A stretch of DNA of 64,000 nucleotides from Nemania diffusa (lineage: Eukaryota; Ascomycota; Sordariomycetes; Xylariales; Xylariaceae). This document shows, piece by piece, positions 11,941-24,209 of the stretch (within the stretch, counting starts at the first letter, position 1; every line of letters begins with the position of its first letter). The stretch lies in assembly GCA_038501195.1 (NCBI GenBank), contig JBBPUQ010000006.1:3162001-3226000 (forward strand), read 5' to 3'. Both the position numbers and the translations under genes were made by a program. The notes under the pieces were generated by a model. It worked only from the letters and a program-made list of their open reading frames with translations, made no database searches and was not told the DNA's origin.

Positions 11941-12994
11941 TTTGAGGTTTGTTGAGCCAAGTTGGTAGAGTTAGATGTGGTAGGGTAAAGTTGCTTGAAC
12001 GAGCCGTATGTGCTTGATATGGCTTTGTAGACAGTATATATGGTATATACTGAGTTATTGTCGCTGGCTTTAAGTATCTGTCAGCCCTGAATCACTGGGG
12101 GATACAGCATAAACCTATCTGTGAAATGAGATAGAAAGGGAGATAAACAAGTGAGCCATTTATACTTTTTCTTCCTACTGATCGACCGACCCGACCCGCA
12201 GTAATTCATGTTATATACACCCAGGACCGACTTCCAAGACAGGACACGGACGCGCGGAAGCGGGAACCAGGATAGAGGCATCGGCGGCTTGGTAAATGAC
12301 AGCCGTTGCAGAATAACTACTCAAACAAGGTGCATTCCCCAGAATCCGGTGCCCAGGCACGGCCAAGGACGCCGAGTGTTTAGGATATGGCCTACGCACT
12401 CGAACACTGCTGCGCAAGCTGCCCTCTATATACCGCAGCTGCTGCGGGCAAAAGGCCGATAAGGAAGCAAACTCGGCGCCGAGCCCTGCCCAGCACCTTG
12501 GTCGGCGGCCGGGGCGGCATACGGGCCTTCAGCCGCTTGGCCTACCTCAGCGCTGCTTACAAGATTGTCTCTGTCCCACTCATTAATTACTGTCTAGCCT
12601 AGGTCTAAAAAGCCGCAGTTAGCACGTAGTCACCGCTCCTCCTTGGCTATCTTGGCCCTCTGCATGGCAATATCACTAGATATGTAGAGGGGAAAAGGTT
12701 CGAATGGGAACTATTAGAACTTCGTTGTGTATGTCAAGGCTTTAAGAGGGTAGGCATGTCTATTCCTATGTGCCTGTTTGTGTGTATGCTCACGAGCAAC
12801 ACCACGGCGGGGTATCTCTGTCTATATATGGGGGGTAGAGAGAACCATAATCTATGGTCATTTCATGATTGCTGTGAAATGAAAGTTACCTAGGCCCCCC
12901 AAAACTATGTGCTGCGTATACCTGTATTCGTTCAACATCTCGCAAGCTGAAGAGGCGAGGCAAAGTGACCTGTCGTCTTTTTCTAAGCACGGTG
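11941..12994. other. Intergenic, no gene seen
   Basis: This is the upstream region of the small secreted protein gene and the downstream region of the sirtuin gene. Both strands have short overlapping frames at 12081-12602 without domain content or compatible splice sites. Apart from the TATA-like stretch at 12034-12050, I see nothing further. Confidence 0.5.
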
Positions 12995-14414
12995 TCAACT
13001 TGGTGTTTTAGCTATCGATTTCTGCTCGGCTGTAGCCGACTCAGGTGATTGAGGTATTTTCGGTTTCCCTATATCAAGTTCCTCTTTGACGGACTCTAAA
13101 CGTAATTCCGAAACACCTTGCGCTGCAGAAGCAGTGCTCTCATCTCTTTCACCCTCTGTGATGCTTCCTTGAGGATATCGTGTCGGGAGTTCTTTTTCAG
13201 TCGCCAGAGGCGCACCGTCTGTCGACTGCGTAAGAGGAGTGCCTGGAATCGCCGTTGGCCTCTCGCCCTCTTTCTTCTCCTGCATCTCGGCGTTAGCGGT
13301 AGCGCCCGTATCGTGGTCGTGATGGTCCTTGGAAAGTTCCAACATTTGCACTAGCTCGTCGATCTCGTCAACTTCATCATAGACTTCCACCTGCTTCTTC
13401 CTCGACCGTTGTCGCTCTGCTTCTTCTTCGCCGACAATATCTACCCATGCCTTCTCCAGCTCTTCTGTCCACCCAAGCTCGTCGGCGAGCTTGCGTATGC
13501 CGTCGTCGCATTCCCCGAGACACAGCACATCATCGGCTCGTGTGCCGAAATCACCCACCCGCTCCATGTTAAACAATAGTCTTGGGACACCATCCCTCGC
13601 CAGACGCGGCAATCCCGCAAACGGGTGGACCGTTAGACTCGTCCCAACCACTATCACGAGATCCGCCTGCCCTGGCACTGTTGCATTATTAAAGAAGGTG
13701 TCGGGTAGCTGCTCGCCGAAAAACACAATATCAGGTTTCACGAGGCCCCCGCAGCCATCGCGAAGGCATATGGGAGGGGAGGCTGATTCAACACACTTGC
13801 GCATATCGGTGTCGGGAAACGGGCTCTTGCAGTCGATACATCTCTGGGTAGCGAAGCTGCCATGGGCCTCGACTATTAGCTCAGGCGGGACGCCGGCGGC
13901 TCGCTCGAGGCAGTCGATATTCTGCGTGAAGAGCATGCGCAAGAGGTTTTTCTTGGCTAGTAGGGCCACGAAGGCGTGCGATATTGTGGGATGGAAGTTG
14001 CCTGGGTATAGTTCCTTTGCGAGCACGTAAAAGGGTCGCGGGTTGCTGCGGAAGAAATTCATCTCGAAGACGGCCTCCGGATGCGGTAGATCCAGTCGCG
14101 CGAGATTGTGGTAGAGTCCTGTCTTTGGAGAGCGGAAATCGGGTACTAGAAAAGCATGAATTTGCTTGTTCAGCGACTGCATTTTGACTGCGGCTGAACG
14201 ACTGGAGAACAGAAGTTGGGGAAATAGAGATAGAAAGAGAGGAACCAAACTCAAACTCACTCCCTGCAGCAGTAGAGATGCCAGCGCCGGTCATGACGAC
14301 GATCTGCTTCGCCTGTCCGCTTTTAATGAGCTCGGCGACGGCCGCCAGGCTGCGATCCGAGAGCGTGTCTGGCCTTGTGTCCTCAGACACCAGACTGGAG
14401 GTTTCCTGGCCCAT
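12995..14414 (-). CDS. hst2: NAD-dependent protein deacetylase, Hst2/SIRT2-type sirtuin
   Basis: Two exons (14414-14261 and 14145-12995) around a 115-bp intron with a GTGAGT donor encode 434 residues. Splicing rebuilds the conserved NAD-binding segment GAGISTAAGIPDFRSP at residues 43-58. QNID is at 126-129 and the catalytic His of VEAHGS is at 146. The structural zinc Cys pairs are at 154/157 and 178/183, and GTSLTV is at 219-224. The C-terminal third is acidic and Ser/Thr/Pro-rich, probably disordered, as in fungal Hst2 proteins. The family removes acetyl groups from histone H4K16 and other lysines using NAD, shuttling between cytoplasm and nucleus. The start has no competing upstream ATG in frame. 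Hst2 is preferred over Sir2 or Hst3/4 because the N-terminus is short and begins MGQE. Confidence 0.93.
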
Positions 14415-15275
14415 TTTGAAGCGTCGCGGCCAGCGAAAGTTTAGCGCTTTTTGGTGCCGAGACTCTCTTGAGAATTATGAGTTGTGAATATAGGGGAGTG
14501 CTGTGGTTGTTTTCATCGCAGCATGGAAAGGCAGAACGGCCGAGTTTATACCTGGAGAATCTGGCGCGCGAAAGATGTCAGGCATCCAATATTAGAGATT
14601 TGCGCATTACAACCAACATCGAAGATGTAGGTAGATACGGCAGGGATCTATTTACATGAATGATAGTGGAGTGTGGAAGTACCTAGGTATAGCGTAGATC
14701 TCTACGCTAGGTGCACATTGTACGTACATATGTACCTAGGTCCTAGGAACTAGGTACCTACATAGGTACCTACCTACTGTACGTACTTCTCAGCTCTTAT
14801 CAATCTTATGGTACGAGTCATTCTCGAAGTATGATTTGAAGCCTTTCCCAGACCACTTGCCTACACATAATCTCTATCCCAGTATAATTTTAAGAATGGC
14901 ATCTATTGGTCTTTCTGATCCCATGCTCGGTCTAATTCACTTTAATGTATATTAATAATGCTATTATGCGTGTTTTTTTTGTTGCTCCCTGAATATTTTC
15001 TCTGCCAGTTTTTCAGCACAATTAAAGACATTCGCAAGGGAAGCCAACCTTAGACCAACCCTTTCCGTTATCCGGTTTTAAGGTACCTAGTACGTAAAAG
15101 GTTGTACTGTTTTCTGAAGAGATACCAGACCAATCCGGCTTCTCCTTATCCTATATTGACAATGTTCGAGACTCGTGATAGTCGTATCCTATTATACAGA
15201 CAATGTAAAGAAAGCAGTAGTTAGTACAATGGGATTCTGGAACTTTCCCTCCCTTGGTTTGATTGTTGGGTAGTC
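14415..15275. other. Intergenic with palindromic TACCTAGGTA cluster
   Basis: This is the upstream region of the sirtuin gene and the downstream region of the transporter gene. From 14675 to 14790 it carries a dense run of TACCTA, TAGGTA and GGTACC words. A short perfect hairpin, TAGCGTAG (14690-14697) with CTACGCTA (14702-14709), sits in the same run. No coding frame is credible. Confidence 0.5.
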
Positions 15276-17153
15276 TCAAACTCCGGCCCATTCTAGCGTC
15301 TCCAAAGCTAGCATTACTAAAACTAATGTCGATGGAAGGATCCTATAGATAGTTAGTGGTCCGTTTGACTTCAACGAGAACAATATAACTCACCAAACGA
15401 CGTAGCTCTGGAACAGAATCTTTGACATGACGCCTTCGTAAACCTCGTTGATTTGGCAGATTTGTGCTAATTGAAGAGCACTCGGTGCGCCAGTGAGGAG
15501 AAAACAGACGACGATGAAGATTGGGTCATCCAAGATGCTGATAGGGATATATTTTGCAATGAGGGCTAGAATAGGTGCCATGATAAGGGTCGGAAGTACC
15601 ATCCGGCTGATGAGAGACGCAATGAGGAGTCGCGACCCTATCTGGGCTTCTTCTGAATCTTTAATCTCGCTGTCCTTCGTGTTATTCGCTAGGTTGGCAC
15701 CTAGAACAACAAGGATAAGTGGAACGGCAACACTGCCACTCTGTGTGATGGCGTCGGTGACACTGTTCTTAACAAATGATCCCTTTTCGAAAAATAATCC
15801 TTGAAGACTAGGAATCGAGGCCACAACGATAGAGAGCAGCATGGCCCATAGCGGAGGGTTCATGAACTCGCTGACAAAATTCATCGTCTTCTCCAATAGC
15901 AATCGAAGTCTCTGAGGTAGCTTGAGATATGCGCGACGGCAAAGTTGGCGTGTCTTTTCCTTTGTACGAGTAGAGGCCCTATGTAGAGCAAACTTGGACC
16001 GAGTAAGGAAGCCGCGCACCCCTTTAGACCCCTCAAATTCATCTAGATCTCGCATGCGTGGGAATGACATAATATCATGTAGGCCATTGGTGGGCATTAT
16101 AAAAGGCCCATTGTGGGCATCACTATCGTTCGCATTCGTTATCGAGGATTGTTTTTTAGGCGTGTCAGCCTCGTCATCGGAGTCGGCGGGGGATGCACCG
16201 GATGTGCCGGCTACCGGGGTTCGGCCAGCTGGGACATATGTATCATCGTCTGAGCTCTCGGCATTTCCGTCAAGTCCTGGTATTAGAACCTCCTCCGCTA
16301 TAGACTCATCTCGATAGCGGCCCTCTTCTACGCACTCGTCTTGATACTCCTCATATTGTTCCTTCTTAGCGAGTAGGATGTGGAAACCCCAACTCCACCG
16401 CACCATCTGCCCGAGTTGCTGGAAGATCAACAAGTACAAGATACCGCGAGAAGACACCAGTCCACTATGATCACCCTGAATCCGGTCCCAAGATAGTCCC
16501 TTTAAAGTCTGGGATAGCGATATGATGAGGGATATGGGGAGCGAGTTGGAGTTGCCGAATACACTCATAGCGGTGACGAAGTTAGTTGGTCTTTTGCCCA
16601 ACCGAAACAACTTCGAGACGCAGATAGAGACTCCATACGAGACACTAGTCTGGATTATAAAAATGACTGGAATGACGGCAAGGTCACCAAGTTGATTAGG
16701 GTTCAATTGCTTTGCCAGCTTGCTGAATATTAGGCAGGGCGTGAATATCCACATGTTCAGGTTCGCCACGAACTTTTGATGTTCTGGCTTGAAAAGACCT
16801 TGCCTCGCGAGAATACTATAACATCTAGTGTTAGCAATTCCTGTTATGGCCGAGACACAAGTGGTTTCGGGAGTGCCAAAGGGTTAGGCATAGTCTTGGT
16901 TTTGACAAGAGCCCATGCAGGCGACACACGGCTAAAACAAGAAAAGAAGAAACGCACCAGGAATTACTTACTACCCAGGCAAGCTCACACATATAACCTC
17001 TAAAACGGCCTCAAAAACGAGCATTGCCAAACCACCGAGGGATGGGTGCTTGTCGTGAGGTCTCATTGCAGTGTCGAATGCTGGGACATTATCGGGAGTC
17101 CAATTGAGGCCCGCATTATTGACAAGCAGTAGAGACGAGTATGGAGAACTCAT
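15276..17153 (-). CDS. Auxin efflux carrier family membrane transporter (PIN-like)
   Basis: Three exons (17153-16972, 16815-15394, 15342-15276) give 556 residues. Intron 1 is 156 bp (GTAAGT donor) and intron 2 is 51 bp with a CTAAC branch site. The last short exon completes a C-terminal membrane helix (VVWILPSTL...), which a single-ORF reading would miss. The N-terminal half has hydrophobic segments typical of the Mem_trans family (FEAVLEVICVSLPG, then NMWIFTPCLIFSKLAK). A long hydrophilic acidic loop occupies the middle, and four to five further helices follow. Yeast relatives such as Ecm3 and YLR152C lie in endoplasmic reticulum or other endomembranes; the substrate is unknown and the name does not imply auxin transport here. 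The start could instead be the internal Met30 (17066), which matches the usual short N-terminus better. Confidence 0.87.
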
Positions 17154-20100
17154 ACTTTATTTCGTATTTCCAGGTATTGGGGTGAAAAGACGTGATGTGG
17201 TTGGAGGAAGAGAGGGAGTATGGATGGACAGCGTTGAGCCTCCCCTAGACGTAGAAATCCAAGCCCTTGGTAGACGAGCTGCGGTGCTGTGTGACGATGG
17301 AGGTGAGTGGCAAACAAAGAGCGGTACCAAGTAATAACAACAGCGATTATCGCCGTTCTGAAAGAGTTGTTGGTCTATGATGATAAGCAATTCCCAGCGC
17401 AACAGACACAGAGGGTGTGCAATCAATCGTATGGGCCGAGCGTGTCCGCGCGGAGTCGTAGATAGAAATGAAAACAAGAGTAGAGACGATGTATACGCTT
17501 TAGTAATGGAACGAGATGCGCCAGTCAGATATACTGAACTGGCTTATCGAATGTCTCGAAGTTGTTACAACCAAATACCGAAAGTCATGTGTTTTCCATG
17601 GGCAGGCAGCGAAAGAGAAAAAGAGGGCTTTGTTTCGGAGGGTTGTAGGCGGAGCCCTGAAGATTCTCTTACCAGGTACTTGTACCTAGCTTATCGGCTC
17701 GCCCCCGACAGGAACCGTACATACCTATTGGTGGCACTATCAATGATTGGCTGCACGGGTTACAGCGCTGCAGCTTGATCGGCCAAGGCTGCATAATCCC
17801 TGAGTTGCCGTGTGCCAAGCCGCCGGTTATAGCATCTAGTCCCATTTTCCTCAGCAACACAGCCCACTAACTAGGTGGTAAAATGTTGCCTGGGCAGCCC
17901 GCTAAACGTGTTCTATGGACTGCAGACATTAAAATATGTTCTGTAGGAGGTAGGTATTACATTGGTGTGTGTATTCCAAGACCAAGTTTCCGGGTGACAA
18001 TCTCACGTATGTGTAGGCAAGGTACCAACCCTACTTATATATAGGCCCGTGCGTACTTTGCAGTAGGTATTCCTCGTCTATGTACGCCGCCAGAAGCAAT
18101 GAGACGCTAGATACAGGTTGTGTCGCAGGTCTGCGCCAGCCCAAATACTTCCATTGCAGACTTACCTACCTACCTAGGTAGTACATATGTAGGTAGGTAT
18201 AATACAGTATTATTATGGATACGCAACCACGCCACTTCAGCTAGTTCTGTTGGTACGGCCTAGAACGTCAACATTGATGAGTTGAGCACAGGTAGCGAAT
18301 CGTGTGTATGGATTGCCAAAAACTTTGGTACCACCTACTGCGTACATACGCATTGTACATGGTAGGTAGTATGCTGTGTAATGTATGTACGCGCGTAGGT
18401 TGCCTGCGCATCGCCAAGAATCAATCTACAGTACATAGGTCAGTCATGCCAGACGTACTATGTATTCTGTTGCTCGTAAGCCAAGATAAATGCTTTGAAG
18501 ATTGATTAGTAGTTAGCCCAGGAGTTGCCATTTCAGCGTGGACCACGAACGATACTTGCCTCTTCCCTCTGATTTGCACACGTGGGTCAACAGCGACCCT
18601 AGCTCTAATGGTAATATTCTGTAGATGCTTGTAGGTACTAATGCCGAGTCAGCTGTGGGCGCCGCTCCTAAGAGGAACGTGCGTTGCTTCTCCCCGCACA
18701 GCACGCCGCCGATCTCAGTCGCGCAAAAATTGCGTGTCGTACCTAGTTAGTCAGCCAGTTTATCACTTATCACGGTAAGCATCCGATGGAAGTGCAAACA
18801 GAGTGAGTAGCTAGGTAGCTACTGTATATGAATGGATATGATAGTTGTCATTCTATGGGTGGATGCTATTTATGAATATGTATCAATAGTGTAGGTGTTG
18901 TATGATGCACTTTAGCAGATTACCATCCCTATCACCTTAATACTCCAAATTTATGACGTAATTGTTCTCGATGGAGCAGAATATCCATGCCGAAATAACA
19001 GAGGTAGAAGACATGGTAATTGAATTTTGGATCCACATTAGGCAGTCTATCTCAGCAATAATAGTAATAATACCTACCTAGTAGATACCTAGGTACCTAA
19101 GATAGATACGTGGTTATCCATAGCATGCCATGTACGTAGGTAGTATAGGTTTGATAGCAACCTATCGCCCAGGATTAAGTTACAATGATGACGTAGATTG
19201 GCACGGCAGTCAGAGAACTCTTGCCCATCCAACCCTCGTGTGGCTTAATGACGTTGCGTTAGCCACAGCCTGGATGTTGCTATGCATAGATATGCAAGTC
19301 CAGTTCATCAACTAAACCAGGTGCGTTCACGATACCGCGATTATTCTTGAATAACTACGTGTCCTTGGCGTACCCTAGCCAGGGCCCCCAAATTGGCAAC
19401 AAAATCAAGATTGTGTACTCATGGGGGACCCTGATGAGGGAGTAACCGAGCCAAACGAAAGAACGGTGGATGTATGTAGTAGCCGTCAGGTAAGTATTTG
19501 CGACAGCTACTATGACGAGCAACGACTACCCAGTAGGTGAGGTATCTGCCTGTCCTTGCTACCCTCTCGAGATCTTGGGCAGCTAGCGCGTCACCAAACA
19601 CACGAGCTTGTTTCGGACTTGGTGTCCATCCATGTACAGAATACGGTACGATGAATGAACAGCGAATAGCCAGAAATGTAGGGATTCTTTTACTGTCAGT
19701 AGCAGATAGGTATTTTGCGAGATACATGTAGGCAGGTAGGTATCTATACGCAGGCGTCAGTGCACAGTATGTAGGCTCTATCTCCATTAAGGCTACCAAT
19801 ATCAAGATCGCCACCGATATTTATGAATCCACGCCAACGATGTTTGACTTGGCTATCTACGAGTAGCATTTCTAATGAATGAGGCCGCCTATATGAAAAT
19901 TTAAAGAGATGGAGGTAGGGAACCTACTAATTCTGGCAGAAGATCGACGTGGGGATTATACACCCCACAGTATTACTATAGGTGCATTCTGCACGGTACA
20001 TGCCCTTCCAGTCGGTACCACCTGTCGCTATGCTAATGCTACCCACCGAACTACCCACCGATAGAGGCGCACAGCAGGTAGACTGGAGCAAACCACCTAT

Positions 20101-20778
20101 GTCAGTACTTGATAGGTGGTACACTACCCAGACTAATAACACGTGAAACAGAGCAACCGAACTTATTTGAATCAACAAGCTTGCGTGCGCGGGGCGGCCG
20201 CCACCTTTTTTATTTCCTTGTCCCCCATCACATCGACTGCCTCTCCACCATCAACCGCCCCGGAGACTAGGTACTGCGTAGGACCACAAGCTCCAATTTT
20301 CTCACCCCTCCTCGCTCTGCCACTACCACTCTCGACGACTTACCTCACCCACCTATGCATGTCTGCTACCTATGTACAACTGAACCTGCTATAATATTTA
20401 CCACGTACCTATCCTGCAACGACTGCGGGAGAGCGCGCCTCTTTCTCTCTCACTTCGTCGTTCGCTAGTTCCGCCACACACTCAATCCGACTAGTCGCGC
20501 GAGCTATCGGGCTTCACGGCGCAAGCAGAGAGAGAAAGAGAGGGAGAGGGACACACACCGGCTCGGCCTCGCTACTCCTCGACTCTGACGTCCCTACCGT
20601 CGCCATTGGGCCACAACTCTGTCAGCCGTGGATTGAGGTCCAAATCCCACCGTCTACTCTCAAAAGTTTATCCCCGATCCTACAACAGCAGCCGGCTCGC
20701 CGCCCAGCCACTTGCCCCTCGCCCGTCTTACATCAATTGGCGTTCACGGACTCCCACGAGCGCTCAAGTAGCTGTATC
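17154..20778. other. Large intergenic space with TAGGTA-type repeats
   Basis: About 3.6 kb between divergent genes. It has several clusters of TACCTA/TAGGTA words (18163-18203, 19070-19145 and near 19735) and no tRNA. The longest frames (17377-17778 plus, 19419-19814 minus) lack domains and run through the repeat words. From about 20400 the sequence becomes C/T-rich, as expected for the promoter and 5' leader of the downstream MAPKK gene. Confidence 0.5.
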
Positions 20779-20793
20779 ATGCTCTCGCCATAA
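20779..20793 (+). promoter_or_regulatory. Mini-uORF 1 in the MAPKK leader
   Basis: ATG followed by three codons and TAA, 241 bp upstream of the MAPKK start codon, inside the C/T-rich leader. It would be in the mRNA only if transcription starts before it, which the sequence does not prove. Confidence 0.35.
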
Positions 20794-20960
20794 CGACTCT
20801 CTTTGCTATCCTCGTCATCGCAGACGGTATTCATCAGACAACGTCCTCCTGCTAGAGAGTCCCCGCCCTTGCTCGCACCGTCTTTCAAGCTCGACTTTCT
20901 ACTCGACGCACTAGAGATAAGCTCTATTTTGCAGTACTATTAATCCTTCGTTATCGTCGA

Positions 20961-20972
20961 ATGATTGTGTGA
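20961..20972 (+). promoter_or_regulatory. Mini-uORF 2 in the MAPKK leader
   Basis: ATG ATT GTG TGA, ending 61 bp before the MAPKK ATG. It is close enough that it is probably transcribed, and could reduce initiation at the main start. Confidence 0.4.
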
Positions 20973-21033
20973 GCGACTTGTTAGATCTAGTTCTTCGTCA
21001 TCGGCCACTCAGCTCTCCCTAAATCCCACCATC

Positions 21034-23063
21034 ATGTTGGGCGGACCCCCGCTCGGCGGAGAACCGAGTACTCCAGATGAGCTAGCTGACGACCACCCCG
21101 ACCAGCCTTCGGGCAGCCCGACATCGTTCGATTCCCTCGATTCTTCGGAGGCCAATACGCCCCTCGCTACACCCGATGAAGCTCCAGCAGATCTGCCCAA
21201 GAGAATGCCTTCTCTGCGCTCTATATCAGATCCCCAGAACCCCACCCAGCCCATGTCCGCCTCTTCCACACCCCTAGGTGTTCTTTCGAACGCAAGACGC
21301 CCCGGCGCCCCGTCGCACTCCTCGAGCGGTCGCCTACCCGAAGATCTCAGTGCCAAGATGAGGGCATTTCATTTGTCGCGCCAGGGTAGCTCTCCGCTAG
21401 GTTCACACATCACATCTCCTGGTTCGGCCTCGCCTTCGGGCATATCACCCAATGGCCCCGTCATGGGTGGCATAACTGGAAACATGCGGTTACCCGGAGG
21501 CCTCCAACGGCCCGGCGCGCCGTCATTTCCTCGTTCGGCTCCCGTCATCAATACAGGTTCCATGGCTGGTGGCCTAGCTGGGAAAAGGCGTTTTGGACTG
21601 AAACTCGGGGATATGAATGGCGGTCCTTCACCAGCATCTCCTGTATCTTTAGGTACAGGCCAACAACCCGTAGAACAAAATAGCAATGGCCCTGTTTCCC
21701 AGATGAAGCAATTTCAAGAATATATCGATACAGAGCGAGGATACCTCACATTCAAGGGCAAGGCCATCATCACGAACAAGGGAGTTGACTTTTCTGATGG
21801 TTCCGTTTTTCGGATATCGCTCGACGAGGTTGAGACGTTGGATGAGTTAGGGAAGGGGAACTACGGCACTGTTTACAAGGTTCGGCATACGAAACCCCGT
21901 ATTCCGCGATTCGGGCCCGGATTGGCCAGCTCGAAAATGCCCTCCCTTCCTAGACAATCCAGTACAGCTAGCGACAAGCTCGATCTAATTCTCGACAAGA
22001 AATCTGGAAGCAATACGGGCATGGTCATGGCTATGAAGGAGATGCGGTTGGAGCTCGACGAAGCTAAACTCAAGACTATTATCAAAGAGCTAGTAATACT
22101 TCACGAATGTGCATCGCCATATGTAATCGATTTCTACGGAGCATTCTTTCAGGAGAGTGCTGTCTACATGTGCATAGAGTACATGGATGGGGGCTCCATC
22201 GACAAGCTCTATTCGGGAGGAATCCCCGAAAACATTCTCCGCAAGATTACCTATAGTACCGTTATGGGACTAAAGGAACTCAAGGACAAACACAATATCA
22301 TACACCGAGATGTGAAACCCACGAACATCCTCATAAATACGCGCGGCCAAATCAAGATCTGTGACTTTGGTGTTAGCGGTAACCTCGTTGCCAGCATCGC
22401 CAAAACTAATATCGGATGCCAAAGCTACATGGCTCCTGAGCGTATCTCTGGCGGAGCTTTCATGCAGTCGGGCGCCTCGGACGGCACGTACAGTGTACAA
22501 AGTGACATATGGAGCCTAGGGTTGACGATTATCGAGTGCGGTATGGGTAAATATCCATACCCGCCTGAGGTATCATCGACCATCTTTAGTCAACTCAGCG
22601 TAAGCCATAAAACCCACCGCTACGTTATACGAGTTGTCAAGCTAATAATACCATCTAGGCCATCGTCGACGGCGACCCACCTGACCTCCCAGACACGTAC
22701 TCTCAAACGGCACGCACGTTTGTCAACGGGTGCCTCAATAAAGCGCCAAAGTTGAGATCTAATTACCAAGCGTTATTAGCATCCGAGTGGCTCGAGGAGT
22801 TATCTAAACCTGAAACCATCACAGAAGAGGATGAAGAAGCCCAAGAAGATGGTGCTAGTGCTGAGGCCGTCGCTGGCACGGCCGAGAGTGTGGATATAAG
22901 CCATTCAGGTACTGAGGATGCCGAGGTTGCGGAGTGGGTCAAAGAAGTGTTGGAAAAGAAGGCGACTGGGCAATATGGCGAAGCAGACGGGAAACCAGCC
23001 CTCCATAACGCACACCTAGATGTTGTAGCTAACTCCTTGGGCAATTCCCCCAGCCCGCGTTAG
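21034..23063 (+). CDS. PBS2: MAP kinase kinase of the HOG osmostress pathway (Pbs2/OS-5 type)
   Basis: Two exons (21034-22599, 22659-23063) around a 59-bp intron encode 656 residues. The first ~250 residues are Ser/Pro/Gly-rich and low in complexity. The kinase domain begins near 265: GKGNYGTVY at 273-281, ATP-binding Lys335, HRDVKPTN with catalytic Asp426, and DFG at 444-446. The activation-loop sites Ser454 and Thr458 sit in SIAKT, followed by GCQSYMAPE. An insert of about 40 residues between the first strands is typical of fungal Pbs2. Family role: phosphorylates the Hog1/OS-2 MAPK downstream of a two-component relay in response to osmotic stress and phenylpyrrole fungicides. The ATG at 21034 is used because the frame upstream has no other ATG. 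Exon 2 restores the end of the kinase domain (AIVDGDPP...) and an acidic tail. Confidence 0.95.
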
Positions 23064-24209
23064 ATTTCGATCTAGCACTTCATCTTCCCTACTGCGAGGA
23101 GACACTGAGTGCGCATGCGAAAGCTACATTGCGGAGCGGGTTCTCTGCTCATTTGTTTGACGAGGCTTCGATTTATTGCATTTGCGTGGCGTATACGAGT
23201 CCTTTCTCTCGATCTCTCCCTCTCTGCCCCTCTGTTCCTTTCCCATTTTACAGACACGGACCCCGGTCCATTGTTGGCGTGGAACTGTCAGTCCTCTTTT
23301 TTGCTATCTTCATTTCTTTCCAAGACAACATGGCATTTCTTTCTTTTTCTTTGGTTTTTTTTTGGAGGGGGCATGGATGGATGGAAGATCCCTGTACACG
23401 TATTCGGGAGGTAGGAAAAACATAGATATGCACAAATGGGAAACACGACCCCGAGTAGAAAGAAGAGAAAGAAGGGCGGGTAGGGCGAGAGAAAGAGAGA
23501 GTTTGCAAACGTACAGAAGACAGCCCTCAAGCTCGGCTACCTATCTATCGGGAAGAAATGGAAAGACAATATATACGTTCCTCCTGTACATTGTTCTCTT
23601 GCTCTTATGCTTAATGCGAGAGCGAGGATGCGGAGAGAACGAGTGACGAAGAAGGATGATTACATATAGGTATATAGCAGTGCTGGAGAACATGAACCAG
23701 CATTGCTCAGCACACGTCAAATGAAACCACACGTTACGCTGAATAATTTGTATCAATTTCCTCGTCTCCTAGTACCCCATGGGATGAGAGATATTTGTCC
23801 GCATCGGAAGTAGGGTTTATGTCACAGTTATAAATCAATATGCGGAACACTGATACCTCAACTGTGAGTATTATATTCAGCGCTAATTTCACTCTGATTC
23901 ATCTGTTAAACTGCTTACGCCTACCACATGTAGTGCAGTAAGAGTATTTCATTTCGATGGCTGTACGTGTATTTCAGCATATCTAGTAACATAAAAATTA
24001 CTGATTTAGATAAAGACATTAATATTATCATCATGGTTGTTGTACATGGCTTCATCTTACGTTTCCATTTCATCCTTAGTTATCATGAGGCGCACCATCC
24101 GCACATCCATGCTTTGCAATTTGCATTGACATTGTACCTATAAAGCATTAGGATGTAAGGTACGAGGTGACGAGCACTGTTCGCTTGAGACATGCGTGAG
24201 ACCGCCAGG
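23064..24209. other. Convergent intergenic region
   Basis: Lies between the 3' ends of the MAPKK gene (plus) and the SUR7-like gene (minus). 23200-23360 is pyrimidine-rich and 23450-23500 is purine-rich. There is no frame with domain content. Polyadenylation signals of both genes are expected here but none is certain. Confidence 0.45.

Noticed and set aside
12208..12602. Overlapping short frames on both strands
   Set aside because: Mutually overlapping frames with no homology-like features.
17377..17778. 133-codon plus frame upstream of the transporter gene
   Set aside because: No domain, irregular composition, and it runs through the transporter's promoter region.
19419..19814. 131-codon minus frame in the large intergenic space
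   Set aside because: It includes translated TAGGTA repeat words and has no domain content.
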